NCBI GenBank assembly: GCA_902795605.1
Contig: CADBLU010000027.1
Coordinates: forward strand, 1 to 33,907
Reading direction: 5' to 3'
From: an uncultured Prevotellaceae bacterium
Lineage (GTDB): Bacteria > Bacteroidota > Bacteroidia > Bacteroidales > Bacteroidaceae
DNA: 33,907 nt
Under the pieces are notes generated by a model that made no database searches, had not been told where the DNA came from, and was given only the letters and a program-made list of their open reading frames with translations. The stretch's first letter is position 1; every line of letters starts with the position of its first letter. Of the stretch, positions 13,771-23,897 are shown piece by piece. The translations under genes and the position numbers were made by a program.

Positions 13771-15588
13771 TTATTGCCAACCTTTATTTTGCACGAGCTT
13801 GCTCCATTTGAGCACTTCACTCTTGGGGATGGGGCCGTACCACTGATAAGAGTCGTTATACTTGCGGTCCTCCACATTAATGATTTTATATGTGAGAACT
13901 CCGGTTTCGTCGTTGCGGTCAATACTTACACCTCTCACCGATTCATTGAGTGGGAGCATCCAGCGACGGAGGTCCCAGAAGCGCTTGTTCTCAAAGCAAA
14001 GTTCGAGACGACGCTCATTACGGATCAGGTTGGTCATCAATGTCTGGTTGCCAGCGCATTCCTCGAGATAGGAGTCGCCTTCGGCGAGCGGGCGGCCGAA
14101 CTCATCGGTGCCGAGCCCCGCACGTGTACGGATGGCCTTGATCACGTCGTAGGCGGTGTAGCCGACGCCCGTGGGATCTGCCTTGGGTCCCCATGCGTCG
14201 TTGGCAGCCTCTGCATAGGCAAGGAAGATCTCTGTGTAGCGGATGCGCGGATAGATGTGATACTGCTCAATCAGCGAGCTTGACAACGGGCTGACATCCT
14301 CGCGGAGAAGCTTCTTGAGGTAATAGCCCGTACGGGTAGCTCTGTCGCTGTTGTTGATGTTGTCGTATTTCTCGTCTTTCTCGTTGGGATAATTACCGGT
14401 GATGATTTCAGTCTGCCTAAATTTTGTGCCGTTCAAGAGGACAGCGTCGTTCAGACGCGGGTCGCGGTTGATGTAGGGGTTGGCAGGATCATATCCTGAA
14501 TTGGGATCGCTGATAGGACGACCGCTACGCATGGGGAATGCGTCGACGAGATTCTGAGAGGGATTGGTACGTCCCTGCCCATAGAGTGAGGGCGGGAAGT
14601 TATCCCTTTCCTGTTCTGCGTTTTTGCGACGGTCTTCACGCCAAAGCATCTCGGGCATTTCTGCCGCTTTGGGATCCAGTTTCGTGGTATTCTTGTACCA
14701 GATGTTGCCGGTCATGTCGAAACCCTCAAGTCCACCGATGCGCTTGAGCACATTGGCGCAGAGAGTGGCTGCCTCGGCAGAAGTCACACCACTCTGCTCG
14801 CGGAAGGCGGGGCTGGCGGCGAGAAGGGCCACCTGTGCCTTTACGGCCTCGGCAATCTTGCCAGAAATGAGATTTCTCGATTTTGTGCCAAAGACGAGGT
14901 TATAGCCGGAATAGATGGCTCCGAGAGCTTTGTACTTGGCAGGGATTTCTTCATCGCTGTCGATGTCCACATAATCTTGGGGGAGAAGTGCCATCGCGCT
15001 GTCGCAGTCGGCAAAGCATTGCTTCACACAGTCGGAAAACGTTGCGCGGGGCTGGTTGAAGTCGGAGCTGCCGTCTTCTGGAGTCGTGAGCAGTGGCACA
15101 CCATAGAGCACGCCGTCGTCGGCATAGCCTCCATGGGCCTGCAACAGGAAATAATAGAAGATAGCGCGGAGTCCGAAAGCCTCACCCTTCAGGCGGTCGA
15201 CGAACATCTGCTGTTTAGAGGCAGCACTCGGTGCCCACTTCACTTTCTCCACTTTGGAGAGGAAGAGATTGACATACTGGATGCCATCCTTGCAATTGTC
15301 CCATTGCGACATCGGATTGTTGTCGGCACTCCATGAGCCGGTGGCCATAAACAGGTAATCGCTGCTTGTCAGGTTGGTCACGGCATCGTCAGTGGCCACG
15401 TCTGTCTGTGTGGTCGTGATATAAGGAAGACGATCGTAGCCGTAGATCAGCAGACCATGCGCATATTTAGACTCCTCGTACATGGCATCCTCTTGCCGGT
15501 TGTTTTCATCTGCTGGCTCGAACATATCACTGCAAGAGCAGAGAGTGAGGAGACCGAAAAAATACAGTATTATATTTCTTGTCTTCAT
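13771..15588 (-). CDS. SusD/RagB-family nutrient-binding outer-membrane lipoprotein (second copy)
   Basis: A 605-residue lipoprotein with a cysteine-rich signal end (LTLCSCSD; Cys19 is the likely lipidated residue). Typical SusD features follow: an N-terminal TPR-type helical region with FGLRAIFYYFLLQAHGGYA, a variable ligand-binding middle, and the C-terminal NERRLELCFENKRFWDLRRW block that marks the family. SusD proteins form the lid of the SusC channel and bind the glycan. The gene starts 16 bp after the preceding SusC gene, so the two form one transporter. In gene order it matches xusD. Confidence 0.94.
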   Translation of the reverse strand: MKTRNIILYFFGLLTLCSCSDMFEPADENNRQEDAMYEESKYAHGLLIYGYDRLPYITTTQTDVATDDAVTNLTSSDYLFMATGSWSADNNPMSQWDNCKDGIQYVNLFLSKVEKVKWAPSAASKQQMFVDRLKGEAFGLRAIFYYFLLQAHGGYADDGVLYGVPLLTTPEDGSSDFNQPRATFSDCVKQCFADCDSAMALLPQDYVDIDSDEEIPAKYKALGAIYSGYNLVFGTKSRNLISGKIAEAVKAQVALLAASPAFREQSGVTSAEAATLCANVLKRIGGLEGFDMTGNIWYKNTTKLDPKAAEMPEMLWREDRRKNAEQERDNFPPSLYGQGRTNPSQNLVDAFPMRSGRPISDPNSGYDPANPYINRDPRLNDAVLLNGTKFRQTEIITGNYPNEKDEKYDNINNSDRATRTGYYLKKLLREDVSPLSSSLIEQYHIYPRIRYTEIFLAYAEAANDAWGPKADPTGVGYTAYDVIKAIRTRAGLGTDEFGRPLAEGDSYLEECAGNQTLMTNLIRNERRLELCFENKRFWDLRRWMLPLNESVRGVSIDRNDETGVLTYKIINVEDRKYNDSYQWYGPIPKSEVLKWSKLVQNKGWQ

Positions 15589-15604
15589 TTCTTCTTGATT
15601 TTGA

Positions 15605-18550
15605 TTAGAGGGTTACCTTAACACCGAGGTTATAGAAACGAGTCTGAGGGGCAGAGCCAACGTTCGTCTCCATCAACTTGCGCTCCTTCGAGATGGTGAG
15701 CAGGTCGTTTCCGTTGAGATAGACAGAGAGAGCCTTCACAACCTTACCCTCAAACATCTCCTGAGGGAAGTCGTAGGTGAGCTGCACCTTGCGGAGGTTG
15801 AAACGGTCGGTGCTGTAGAGCCAGAATGTGGAGGCAGACTCATTATGTTTCGAGGTATAGGTGGTCAGACGCGGATGGGTAGCGGAATTGGCTGTCTCCG
15901 GTGTCCAGCGGCCACGTGCAAAGACTGAGTATTTGTTCTGTGACTCCAGATAGAAGTAACTGTTGTTCTTCAAGCCATAAGCGCCGAACTGACCGTTGCC
16001 AAGCACAAAGAGCGTAAAGTTCTTATATTTGAGAGTGAGGTTCACACCAAGAGTGAGCGGAGCACCGAAGGCGCCGTTCTTACCCAAATAAACCTTATCT
16101 TTGCTTCGTGTGTCACCATCAGCATCAATGATGCCGTCACCATTGATATCCGCGTACTTCAAGTCGCCAGGTTGGATGGAACCGCCGATCTTTGATTCGG
16201 GGACACCAGGCTTCACGGTATACTTGATTTTGCCGTCAGCTGTCGTGGTGATGTCAAAGTCATCCTGCGTATAGAATCCGACGCACTTGTAACCCCAAAT
16301 GGCATCAATAGGTCGTCCCACATATTTCATGTAGTCATATTCCACAAGTTCGTCATACTTCTTGTATTCCGTCTTGAGGTATGTGCCGACCACTCCAAGA
16401 GCAGCGTATAACTTACCGAACTGTTTCTGAGCCGTTACGCTGAAGTCAATACCCTTGCGGTTTTGGATGTCATTGTTGATGGCTGGTTTGAATGAGCTGC
16501 CAGAGATACCACCCTGCAGGTGCGAGGGGAAGAAGGAGGGGCTCTTCACGATATAGCCGTCCATATCCGTGTTGAAGAAGGAGAGGTCGGTGGTGATCAG
16601 CTTGTTGAAGAACGAACCGTGAAGATTGATGGAGAACTCCTTGCGATGGATGTAGTCAAGGGCCGGGTTGCTACCCATCGTGGAATAAGTGCGGTTGGTC
16701 GTTGAGCCTTCGTTCCATGAGAAGGGGCTTCCGGTGGTTCCCCACAATGCATCGTAGATGTAGAAGTATTTTTCGTCCATGTAGACATCAGCGTCCTCAT
16801 TCAGGTCGCTGTATGATGCGCTGAGCAACAAGTCGTCGACAAAGCTGCCCTCCATGAATTTCTCCTTGGCGATATTCCAACCGAGAGTGAAAGAAGGGGA
16901 GAGGGCCTCACGCTTACCTTCAGGAAGACGGGCTGAATGTACGCCTGCCACAGCCACTTCACCGAAATAGCGCTCCATGTAGTCGTAACCGACTTGGAGG
17001 CCAATGTTGGCATTTGCGTAACGATGGTAGGTGCGGCTGGCCGTCGTCGTATACATATTGGCGAGCAGCATACCGGTGAGGTGATGCTTGCCGGCGATTG
17101 TATGGTCGTAGTCGAAATGGCCATTCCAACTGATGGTCTGGCGATAGGATGCATTCGCCATCGCCATGTGGCCTGTCACGATCTCATCATTCTGCTGGGT
17201 AAGAGCCACGATAGCGTCCTTCGCGTTATAATTACTCCATGTCGGGATAAACACGGCGTACTTGTTGTCGTAGGAGAGGCTGTAGTTGGCGGCATAGTCG
17301 ATAGCGAACAGTGTCTTGAAAGACAAACCTCTCACAAACTTGTTCATGTCGTAGATGATACCGGCATCGAACTGGAACTGCCTGCTCACATCAGTGGTCT
17401 TGCCGCCGAAATAGCAGTCGGCAATCGCATTTTCCTGATTGTTTTTCGTGCCGCCGGGGAAATACTTTCCGTCGAGAAGGTTGAGCGACTTGCCGAGGAT
17501 GGCAAGTGCCTTGGAGGCGTTGGGGTCAACCATGTCAATCGAGATCAGCGGTGCCGCGTTCTCAGGGAAATTAGGACGCCCGTTGGAAGAGGCGGCGCTG
17601 CCCCAGAAGTCTCCCTTGTTCTTGTGGGCATTGTAGAATGTTGCGCTCGCGTTGGCGTAGCCCTTGATGACTTTGTTGACAAGGAGGTCCACATTGCCTC
17701 GCACGCTGAAACGGTCGGTATAGTTATCCTTGGCCACACCGAAGTTGAGGAGATCCTCACTGCGATAGTAGTTGATGTTCGTGTAGAAGTGGGCACGGTT
17801 GTTGCCACCCTGAATCTCCAATGTAGCGTCAGAACGGTTGTATATTTTGCGGATATACTCGTCTGAGAAATAGTTGGTGTTGGGATAACGGTACGGATTG
17901 ACACCAGAGGCATGGTTATAAATATCCATCTCGGTGTACTTCGGAGTAAGCTGGTCGTTCCTACAGGCTTCGTTGTAGAGGGTCATGTACTCAGCCGAAC
18001 CAAGATACTCAGGGAATTCCTTCGCCACATGGAAGCCGGTGTTGGCGTTGGCGTTGATTTGCAGGCCGTCGACCTTGCCGCGCTTGGTGGTGATGAGGAT
18101 CGCACCCTTGGCACCCTTCGCGCCATAGAGCACCACGGCCTGTGCCCCCTTGAGGAAGGTGACCTGCTCTATTTCTGAAGGAAGCACATTGTTGGACGGG
18201 CGCTTCACACCGTCGATGATCACGATGGGGAGGTTGTTGTTGTCGTTGTTGTCAAGACGATCATTGTCCATGCCCCAAAGGTTGTTGCCATTCCATCCGC
18301 CGACAAGTGCGTACATGTCTTCAAGGCTGCTCATCGTATAATCTTTCTTCTGCAGCTCCTCCATATCAACATAGGAAATGCCTCCGAGAAGATGGTCGGG
18401 ATCCTTGTCGCGGAATGCGATATGGACTTTCTTCGTTACCACGATGGAATCGCCGTCGGCTTCGACTTCGTCAGTAGCCTGTGCGTTGACTGCCAGCGGC
18501 GAAACAGCAAACATGGCAATGAGAAATATGTTTGTTTTTATACTTTTCAT
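15605..18550 (-). CDS. SusC/RagA-family TonB-dependent transporter lacking the N-terminal carboxypeptidase-like domain
   Basis: A 981-residue outer-membrane protein with a signal peptide (cut near VNA, residue 23). Unlike the other two SusC proteins here, it has no 80-residue CarboxypepD-regulatory-like domain. About 25 mature residues lead straight to the plug, which starts near residue 48 and holds LPIVIIDGVKRP and AVVLYGAKGAKGAILITTKRG. The stretch DSIVVTKKV (34-42) may serve as the TonB box. The 22-strand barrel fills the rest and ends RFYNLGVKVTL, with a terminal-strand pattern. A calcium-loop-like DINGDGIIDADGD lies in an extracellular loop. It pairs with the SusD gene 16 bp downstream and matches xusC by order. 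Confidence 0.94.
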   Translation of the reverse strand: MKSIKTNIFLIAMFAVSPLAVNAQATDEVEADGDSIVVTKKVHIAFRDKDPDHLLGGISYVDMEELQKKDYTMSSLEDMYALVGGWNGNNLWGMDNDRLDNNDNNNLPIVIIDGVKRPSNNVLPSEIEQVTFLKGAQAVVLYGAKGAKGAILITTKRGKVDGLQINANANTGFHVAKEFPEYLGSAEYMTLYNEACRNDQLTPKYTEMDIYNHASGVNPYRYPNTNYFSDEYIRKIYNRSDATLEIQGGNNRAHFYTNINYYRSEDLLNFGVAKDNYTDRFSVRGNVDLLVNKVIKGYANASATFYNAHKNKGDFWGSAASSNGRPNFPENAAPLISIDMVDPNASKALAILGKSLNLLDGKYFPGGTKNNQENAIADCYFGGKTTDVSRQFQFDAGIIYDMNKFVRGLSFKTLFAIDYAANYSLSYDNKYAVFIPTWSNYNAKDAIVALTQQNDEIVTGHMAMANASYRQTISWNGHFDYDHTIAGKHHLTGMLLANMYTTTASRTYHRYANANIGLQVGYDYMERYFGEVAVAGVHSARLPEGKREALSPSFTLGWNIAKEKFMEGSFVDDLLLSASYSDLNEDADVYMDEKYFYIYDALWGTTGSPFSWNEGSTTNRTYSTMGSNPALDYIHRKEFSINLHGSFFNKLITTDLSFFNTDMDGYIVKSPSFFPSHLQGGISGSSFKPAINNDIQNRKGIDFSVTAQKQFGKLYAALGVVGTYLKTEYKKYDELVEYDYMKYVGRPIDAIWGYKCVGFYTQDDFDITTTADGKIKYTVKPGVPESKIGGSIQPGDLKYADINGDGIIDADGDTRSKDKVYLGKNGAFGAPLTLGVNLTLKYKNFTLFVLGNGQFGAYGLKNNSYFYLESQNKYSVFARGRWTPETANSATHPRLTTYTSKHNESASTFWLYSTDRFNLRKVQLTYDFPQEMFEGKVVKALSVYLNGNDLLTISKERKLMETNVGSAPQTRFYNLGVKVTL

Positions 18551-18561
18551 AAAACTGTCTT

Positions 18562-18597
18562 ATTAATCATTAATCGTTTGTCGTTAATCATTAATCA
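18562..18597. repeat. ATTAATC repeats between the first SusD and second SusC genes
   Basis: ATTAATC occurs twice in tandem at 18562-18575. After an 8-bp spacer TTAATCA occurs twice at 18584-18597. The block fills most of the 51-bp gap, the widest between the first six genes of the locus. Its role is unknown; it could be a remnant of slippage. Confidence 0.65.
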
Positions 18598-18601
18598 TGC
18601 C

Positions 18602-20611
18602 TTACCATCCTGGATTCTGAGGAAATCCTTCGTAAAGATAAATATCCTTGTCAGGAAGCGGGAACCAGTAGTGCTTTGATTCGAAATGACGAGTGATCAG
18701 CTCTTCATTGTGGAAGTTGCCTACCTTTGCATCCTTAGGATCGTGGGTTTTGAACCACTCGGCCGACTCCAGACGCTCAAACTCGTGAGAGTATTTCATT
18801 GTATAGGGAGGCTCGGTGAGGAGTAGCCAGCGCTGAAGGTCGCACCAGCGGAAACCTTCGAATGAAAGTTCCACAGCACGTTCGCGGCGAACTTCATCGA
18901 TGAAGTGCTCTCTGGTGTCGCGGAGGTTGGCGGCCACATGCTCCATCGGATAGTCCATGGAGTTAACGCGGTCGCGGAGCGCGTTGATAGCGTCAATAGC
19001 AGACAGTTGCGGGCAATATGTCGGTCTTTCGCTGAGTTCGCTGACATTACTTGCAATGGCAGCCCTTGCCTCGGCATACATCAGATAGACGTCGGCCAGT
19101 CGCATGTAGGGAATGTATGAGTTGAATGCATATTCCCACTCATACCAGTTGTCACCTTCGTTGCACTGGTGGGGCACAAGTTTCTGAATGAAATAGCCTG
19201 TGCTGCTTCCGTTGTCTACTGCACGCATTGCGCCACCCGTGTAAAGGCTGCAATACTCATGTTTCTTCTGATTGGGATCCAAGGGCTCGATATTGAGTAC
19301 ATAGTGGAAACCGTCGAAGACGATGTCGTGGTAGAAGCGCGGGTCACGGTTGTTGTAGGGATGCTCCGGGTCCCATCCAGAAGCCGGGTTGAGCACATAC
19401 TCACCGTTGCGCACCAGGTAGATGGGCTGTCCGTTGGCCATTCCATACTGGTCGACGAGGTTGGCGGTGGGGTGGTGGATGATGTTGTCATGCTCCACGA
19501 GGCCAGCCACTTTGGGACCGAAAAGCTTTGAGCAGTTCCAGTTGGCATCGTTGGCTTTCGGATAGCCACCGCGGAAGATTGCCTCTGTGCTTCCCGGCAT
19601 GTTCCAATTCTGCTTGACAGTATAGAATATGTCTGAGTAGCACGACTCAGCGTTCTCGTCGCTCTCGTGGTCGTAGATGTTGGAATACTTGAACTCAGCA
19701 AGCTTGTATCTCACAGTTCCCTTGACCACCATGTCAAGAGCCTTGCCGAGTGTCTCGGCAGCCTTCTTGCAGTAGGCCACATCATAGTCATAGGTCTTGC
19801 CATTGGAACTTGCGCCTAAGAGCTGGGCCACACCGCCATTCTTGGTCTTCTCAAACTCCTTCATGAGCGGAGAGCCTGCCCACAGATAGACCTTGCCAAG
19901 GTAGCAGAGAGCCATGAACTTGTTGATACGCAGGTCGTTCTGTCCTGATGTCTGCATACCTGCGATAGTCTCGTCCCAGTCGTTGGGAAGGAGTTCGTAG
20001 GCTTGCTCGAAGTCTTGGGCGCAGCGGTCAGCGCACTCTTGGAATGAAAGGCGGGGAAGCTCAGGAATGCTTGCTGCCTCAAATGTCTGGTCAATGTATG
20101 GGAATCCGCCGAAGTAGCACATCAGCTCGAAGTGCCACCATGCGCGGAAGAAATACAGCTGTCCGAGCAACAGGTCGCGCTCCTCGTCTGTTCCGACGAG
20201 TGACTTGATTCTCTCAATACCCATGTTGCATTTGCGGATGCAGTACCATGAGTTTCTCCAGAGTGAGCTTCTTTCACCGTTGAGCCAGCACTGGGTGTTG
20301 GTCCACCAGTTACGATAGTTGCCGAGGTCCACCTGATGGTCCATGTGGGGATAGCCTTCGGGATTGTGGACTGCATCGTCGCCGAAATTCCATGCGGTAC
20401 AGTAATTGACCTTTTCCTTATCAGGGACAAGACTGTAGATTTCCTCTATATACCCCTGGAAATTGCGGAAGTTCTTGAATGCCTCATCCTCTGCGACGAT
20501 AGCCTCCTTCTCCTTCTCCAACCAGTCGGTGCAGGAAGTCAAGGAAGCAACGCCAGCCATAAAGAGCAGCGAACCACACAAAACGGTTTTAATGTTATTA
20601 TAATATTTCAT
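18602..20611 (-). CDS. SusD/RagB-family nutrient-binding outer-membrane lipoprotein (first copy)
   Basis: A 669-residue lipoprotein (SLTSC, Cys27), long for the family, which is usually around 500-600 residues. Family features are clear: the ENFKNFRN-like N-terminal helix region, LLLGQLYFFRAWWHFELM of the helical TPR part, YMRLADVYLMYAEARAA, and the C-terminal RRERAVELSFEGFRWCDLQRW block. It starts 14 bp after the first SusC gene and should form the lid of that transporter. By order it matches xusB of the xylan cluster. The extra length probably lies in the ligand-binding middle region. Confidence 0.94.
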   Translation of the reverse strand: MKYYNNIKTVLCGSLLFMAGVASLTSCTDWLEKEKEAIVAEDEAFKNFRNFQGYIEEIYSLVPDKEKVNYCTAWNFGDDAVHNPEGYPHMDHQVDLGNYRNWWTNTQCWLNGERSSLWRNSWYCIRKCNMGIERIKSLVGTDEERDLLLGQLYFFRAWWHFELMCYFGGFPYIDQTFEAASIPELPRLSFQECADRCAQDFEQAYELLPNDWDETIAGMQTSGQNDLRINKFMALCYLGKVYLWAGSPLMKEFEKTKNGGVAQLLGASSNGKTYDYDVAYCKKAAETLGKALDMVVKGTVRYKLAEFKYSNIYDHESDENAESCYSDIFYTVKQNWNMPGSTEAIFRGGYPKANDANWNCSKLFGPKVAGLVEHDNIIHHPTANLVDQYGMANGQPIYLVRNGEYVLNPASGWDPEHPYNNRDPRFYHDIVFDGFHYVLNIEPLDPNQKKHEYCSLYTGGAMRAVDNGSSTGYFIQKLVPHQCNEGDNWYEWEYAFNSYIPYMRLADVYLMYAEARAAIASNVSELSERPTYCPQLSAIDAINALRDRVNSMDYPMEHVAANLRDTREHFIDEVRRERAVELSFEGFRWCDLQRWLLLTEPPYTMKYSHEFERLESAEWFKTHDPKDAKVGNFHNEELITRHFESKHYWFPLPDKDIYLYEGFPQNPGW

Positions 20612-20625
20612 TTTCGAATATGCTA

Positions 20626-23600
20626 TTAAAGGTTAAGCTTTAAACCGAAGTTGTAACGTCTGACTGTGGGGTAAGCACCGCCGCCGCCGCTGAAGGTAAC
20701 GCCGCTGTTTGTCGTGTTACTCTCGCGGTCGTCAGGCATCTTTGTGATGAGGAAGAGGTTGTTGGCATTCACGTAAATCTTCAGGCTTGAGAAGCCAAGG
20801 TTCTTGATCCAGCCCTTCGTCCATGTGTAAGCGAGTTCCACGTTCTTCAGTCGGAAATAGGAACCGTCTAAGAGATACTGAGTACCGTCGTTGTAGGAAA
20901 CCTGTGTGGCAAAGCGTGGCGGGACGACTTTTCCCGTTCCGTCGACAGGATTCCACCATGTGCCGTTGTCGAATACGGTGAGAAGCTTGTTGTTGAATGA
21001 GGGGAGACCTACGTCACGGGTGACGCCTGTCACGCCATACATCTGCGCAAACATGCTCCATCCCTTCCATTCCCATCCGATGGTGGCATTGTAGGTGTGC
21101 TCCGGGGTGCCGGTGTAGCCGTAGGGAGCCTGGTCGTTGGTCTCGTCCACGACACCGTCGCCATTGAAGTCGACGATATAGTGGTCGCCGATGAGCACCT
21201 GGTTGTCGTCCTTCTCACGTGCCGGCACACTGTAGAGTTCGTCGTAGGTGCCAATAAAACCGTTGTCGATGAACGACCAATACTGTCCCTGTGAGTAGCC
21301 CTGCGACTTGCGGTAGGAAGGAATGAGTGCGGGGTCGTCCTTCAACTTGATGACGTTGTGTGCGTAGGTGTAGTTGGTGTTTGCCCAGAAGCGCATACCA
21401 TTCTTCAGCACCTTGTTGAAACGGATCTCGAATTCGAAACCGTAGTTCTTCATCTTACCTTTATTGATGTCAGGGGTCGTCTTTGCGCCGAAGTAGGAAG
21501 GCACAGAGCGGTTGGCACCTGAGATGAAGATGTCGTAGCGGTCGTCGCGGAACCAGTCGAAGCTACCGGCAAACATACCGCCGAGGATGGCGTAGTCGAA
21601 ACCGATGTTCTTCTTGGATACTGTTGCCCAACGGAGGTCGGGGTTGGCGATGGTCTTCTCATAATATGAGGTGTAAGGACTATCAGAGCCGTCGATAGAG
21701 ACTTTGAATTTTCTGGGGTCAGTGATTGCCCAGTCGGTCAAGTAAGCCCAGCGTGCACCTGCGTTGTCGTCACCGATCTCACCGAGTGAGCCGCGGATTT
21801 TGAACATGTCGATAATCCTTTTCTCTTTCAGGTGTTTCATGAATTTCTCCTCTGAAAGCATCCAGCCTAAAGCGCCTGAGCAGAAGAACACGAAGCGGTT
21901 GTCGGGAGAGAACTTCTGTGAACCGTTGTAAGCGCCGTTGAACTCAGCGAAATACCTGCTCTTAAAGTCGTAGGTGGTACGGAACACCCAGTCCTCGCGA
22001 CGGTTCTCAAGGTCGGCGTTGCCAGCGTTGATACGGCGTTTCCAGTTGCCCATGACAGACACGTCGTGGTCGCCGAACTGACGTGACCAGAAGAGCCGGA
22101 GCGACATCTCCGTCGCACGGCTGGTATAGTTGACGTTACCTTCTTGAGTCGTCCAGTCGCGGCTTTCATAGAAATCGAAACCTGTCTTGGGGTCAATTTC
22201 ATCAGCCCAAAGCATCTGGCCGACTTCAGGAAGCATATAAGCTTTCTTGGTGGTGTGGAGGTCGGAGATACCGCGGCTGCCCTCGTTGAACTGGTTGTCC
22301 CAAGAGATGGTGCCGCTTGCGATAAGTCCCTTTGTGATAAAATCGAGGTTTTGCTCAAGGGCGAAGTCGGTGAATACGCGTGTGATCGTGCTCAGCTCAT
22401 AGCCCGATGTTGACACGCTGGCCGGAGAGTTCTCAATATTGGAAACCAGCGGATAATAGCCCCAAGAGCCGTCAGAGAACTGGACGGGGAAGAGGTTGGG
22501 GGCCATGCCATAGGCGCCAGCCCATTTCTGCTGCTGGAAGAATTCGCCGTCATTACCATAATAATAACGTGGGGTCTTCTTCTGGGCATTCGAGCCAGCC
22601 AGACTGACCTTGAACTGTGTGGTCTTCGTGATCTGGAAGTCGAGGTTGGAGCGCACGTTCAGACGATTGTATGAATAGCCGCCCTCATATCCCTGCCGGT
22701 TATCCCAGATTCTTGTCATATCACCTTCGTTCTGGAAGTCGAAGGCCACGAAATACTTCACATATTTTGTACCACCGGTCAGGTTGAGGTTGGTATTATA
22801 AGATAAGGTGTAGTCTTTGAACATCTCTTCCTGCCAGTCGATGTTGGCATAACGCTCTGCCTGACTGTAGTCGCCGAGGTAGTTGCCGTCAGCGTCGAAG
22901 TTGGGCACCACGGTATGGTCCTGGTTGCGGAAGTTGTTGATGAAGGTCTGCGGACGATAGTATGCCCAGGAAGCGGCACCGCCGATGGCGAGCTCATTCT
23001 CTATCGCCTGATTGCGGAACATATAACTGTCGTAAGCGTCATACTTGCGTGGGAGTTTCGACACAGCCTTCAACGTGGCGTTGAAACCTACGTCGATTCT
23101 TGCCTTGCCTTCCACACCGCGCTTTGTCGTGATAAGGATCACACCGTTGGCACCCTCGACACCGTAGACGGCGGTGGCGGAAGCGTCCTTCAGCACGGAG
23201 ATGGTGGCGACAGACGTGATGTCAACGGACTTGATTTCACGTTTGACACCGTCGACGAGGATAAGAGGCTGAGCATCTTGGTTCCAGGCAGCGGCACCAC
23301 GAATGTAGATACGCGGGTCTTCCTCACCAGGCTGACCAGTAGAAGCGATGGTAGCGATGCCGGGAAGGTTACCAGTGAGAGCGGCGCTCACACTACCTAT
23401 ACCAGCAGAACGCTCAAGCACTTCGCCTGTGGTCTGCGTGATGGCGCCCACCACCGAAGCCTTTTTCTGTTGGCCGTAACCTACGACGACAACTTCTTCC
23501 AGTTGGGCGTCTTCACTGAGAGAGACCTTGATGTCGCGTTGTTTGGCGACTCGGACTTCCTTTGTGGCCATACCTACATAGGAAATCACCAGCACTGACT

Positions 23601-23847
23601 GCTCCGAAGGCACCTGCAGCTGGAAGTTACCGTCGATATCAGTCACCGTTCCCATGGAAGGTTGTCCTTTCACAATAACCGTGGCACCAATCAGAGGTTC
23701 CGTGGTATCGTCCGTGACTGTTCCCCTTACCGTGATGCCGTTTTGAGCATACAGCATGTTGCTGGATGTGAAAAGCATCAGAATCGCGAGAATGGTCTGT
23801 CTAATCAGCTGCATTAGATTCTTCGATTTTGACAGATTTTGATTCAT
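20626..23847 (-). CDS. SusC/RagA-family TonB-dependent transporter, first gene of the Xus-like locus
   Basis: I place the start at ATG 23847 (1073 residues, MNQNLSKSKN), because an extension to 23919 would cover the promoter at 23898-23927. A later ATG gives MQLIRQTIL. A signal peptide ends near LYAQ (residue 35). Then come a CarboxypepD-regulatory-like domain (about 38-115, GTVTDDTTEPLIGATV), the TonB-box region VVVVGYGQQKKASVVGAI, the plug (about 125-235, PLILVDGVKR, GANGVILITTKRG) and the barrel, which ends RRYNFGLKLNL. DFNGDGVVDETND may bind calcium in an outer loop. It imports oligosaccharides with the SusD 14 bp downstream and matches xusA by order. Its own promoter drives the whole locus. 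Confidence 0.95.
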   Translation of the reverse strand: MNQNLSKSKNLMQLIRQTILAILMLFTSSNMLYAQNGITVRGTVTDDTTEPLIGATVIVKGQPSMGTVTDIDGNFQLQVPSEQSVLVISYVGMATKEVRVAKQRDIKVSLSEDAQLEEVVVVGYGQQKKASVVGAITQTTGEVLERSAGIGSVSAALTGNLPGIATIASTGQPGEEDPRIYIRGAAAWNQDAQPLILVDGVKREIKSVDITSVATISVLKDASATAVYGVEGANGVILITTKRGVEGKARIDVGFNATLKAVSKLPRKYDAYDSYMFRNQAIENELAIGGAASWAYYRPQTFINNFRNQDHTVVPNFDADGNYLGDYSQAERYANIDWQEEMFKDYTLSYNTNLNLTGGTKYVKYFVAFDFQNEGDMTRIWDNRQGYEGGYSYNRLNVRSNLDFQITKTTQFKVSLAGSNAQKKTPRYYYGNDGEFFQQQKWAGAYGMAPNLFPVQFSDGSWGYYPLVSNIENSPASVSTSGYELSTITRVFTDFALEQNLDFITKGLIASGTISWDNQFNEGSRGISDLHTTKKAYMLPEVGQMLWADEIDPKTGFDFYESRDWTTQEGNVNYTSRATEMSLRLFWSRQFGDHDVSVMGNWKRRINAGNADLENRREDWVFRTTYDFKSRYFAEFNGAYNGSQKFSPDNRFVFFCSGALGWMLSEEKFMKHLKEKRIIDMFKIRGSLGEIGDDNAGARWAYLTDWAITDPRKFKVSIDGSDSPYTSYYEKTIANPDLRWATVSKKNIGFDYAILGGMFAGSFDWFRDDRYDIFISGANRSVPSYFGAKTTPDINKGKMKNYGFEFEIRFNKVLKNGMRFWANTNYTYAHNVIKLKDDPALIPSYRKSQGYSQGQYWSFIDNGFIGTYDELYSVPAREKDDNQVLIGDHYIVDFNGDGVVDETNDQAPYGYTGTPEHTYNATIGWEWKGWSMFAQMYGVTGVTRDVGLPSFNNKLLTVFDNGTWWNPVDGTGKVVPPRFATQVSYNDGTQYLLDGSYFRLKNVELAYTWTKGWIKNLGFSSLKIYVNANNLFLITKMPDDRESNTTNSGVTFSGGGGAYPTVRRYNFGLKLNL

Positions 23848-23897
23848 GAGTAATGAAATTATGATTAGTAAATTATAAAATCTGAATTTATAGGTTG

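Noticed and set aside
16937-17866. 309-residue plus-strand frame inside the second SusC gene
   Set aside because: Shadow of the transporter gene; no start signal or domain.
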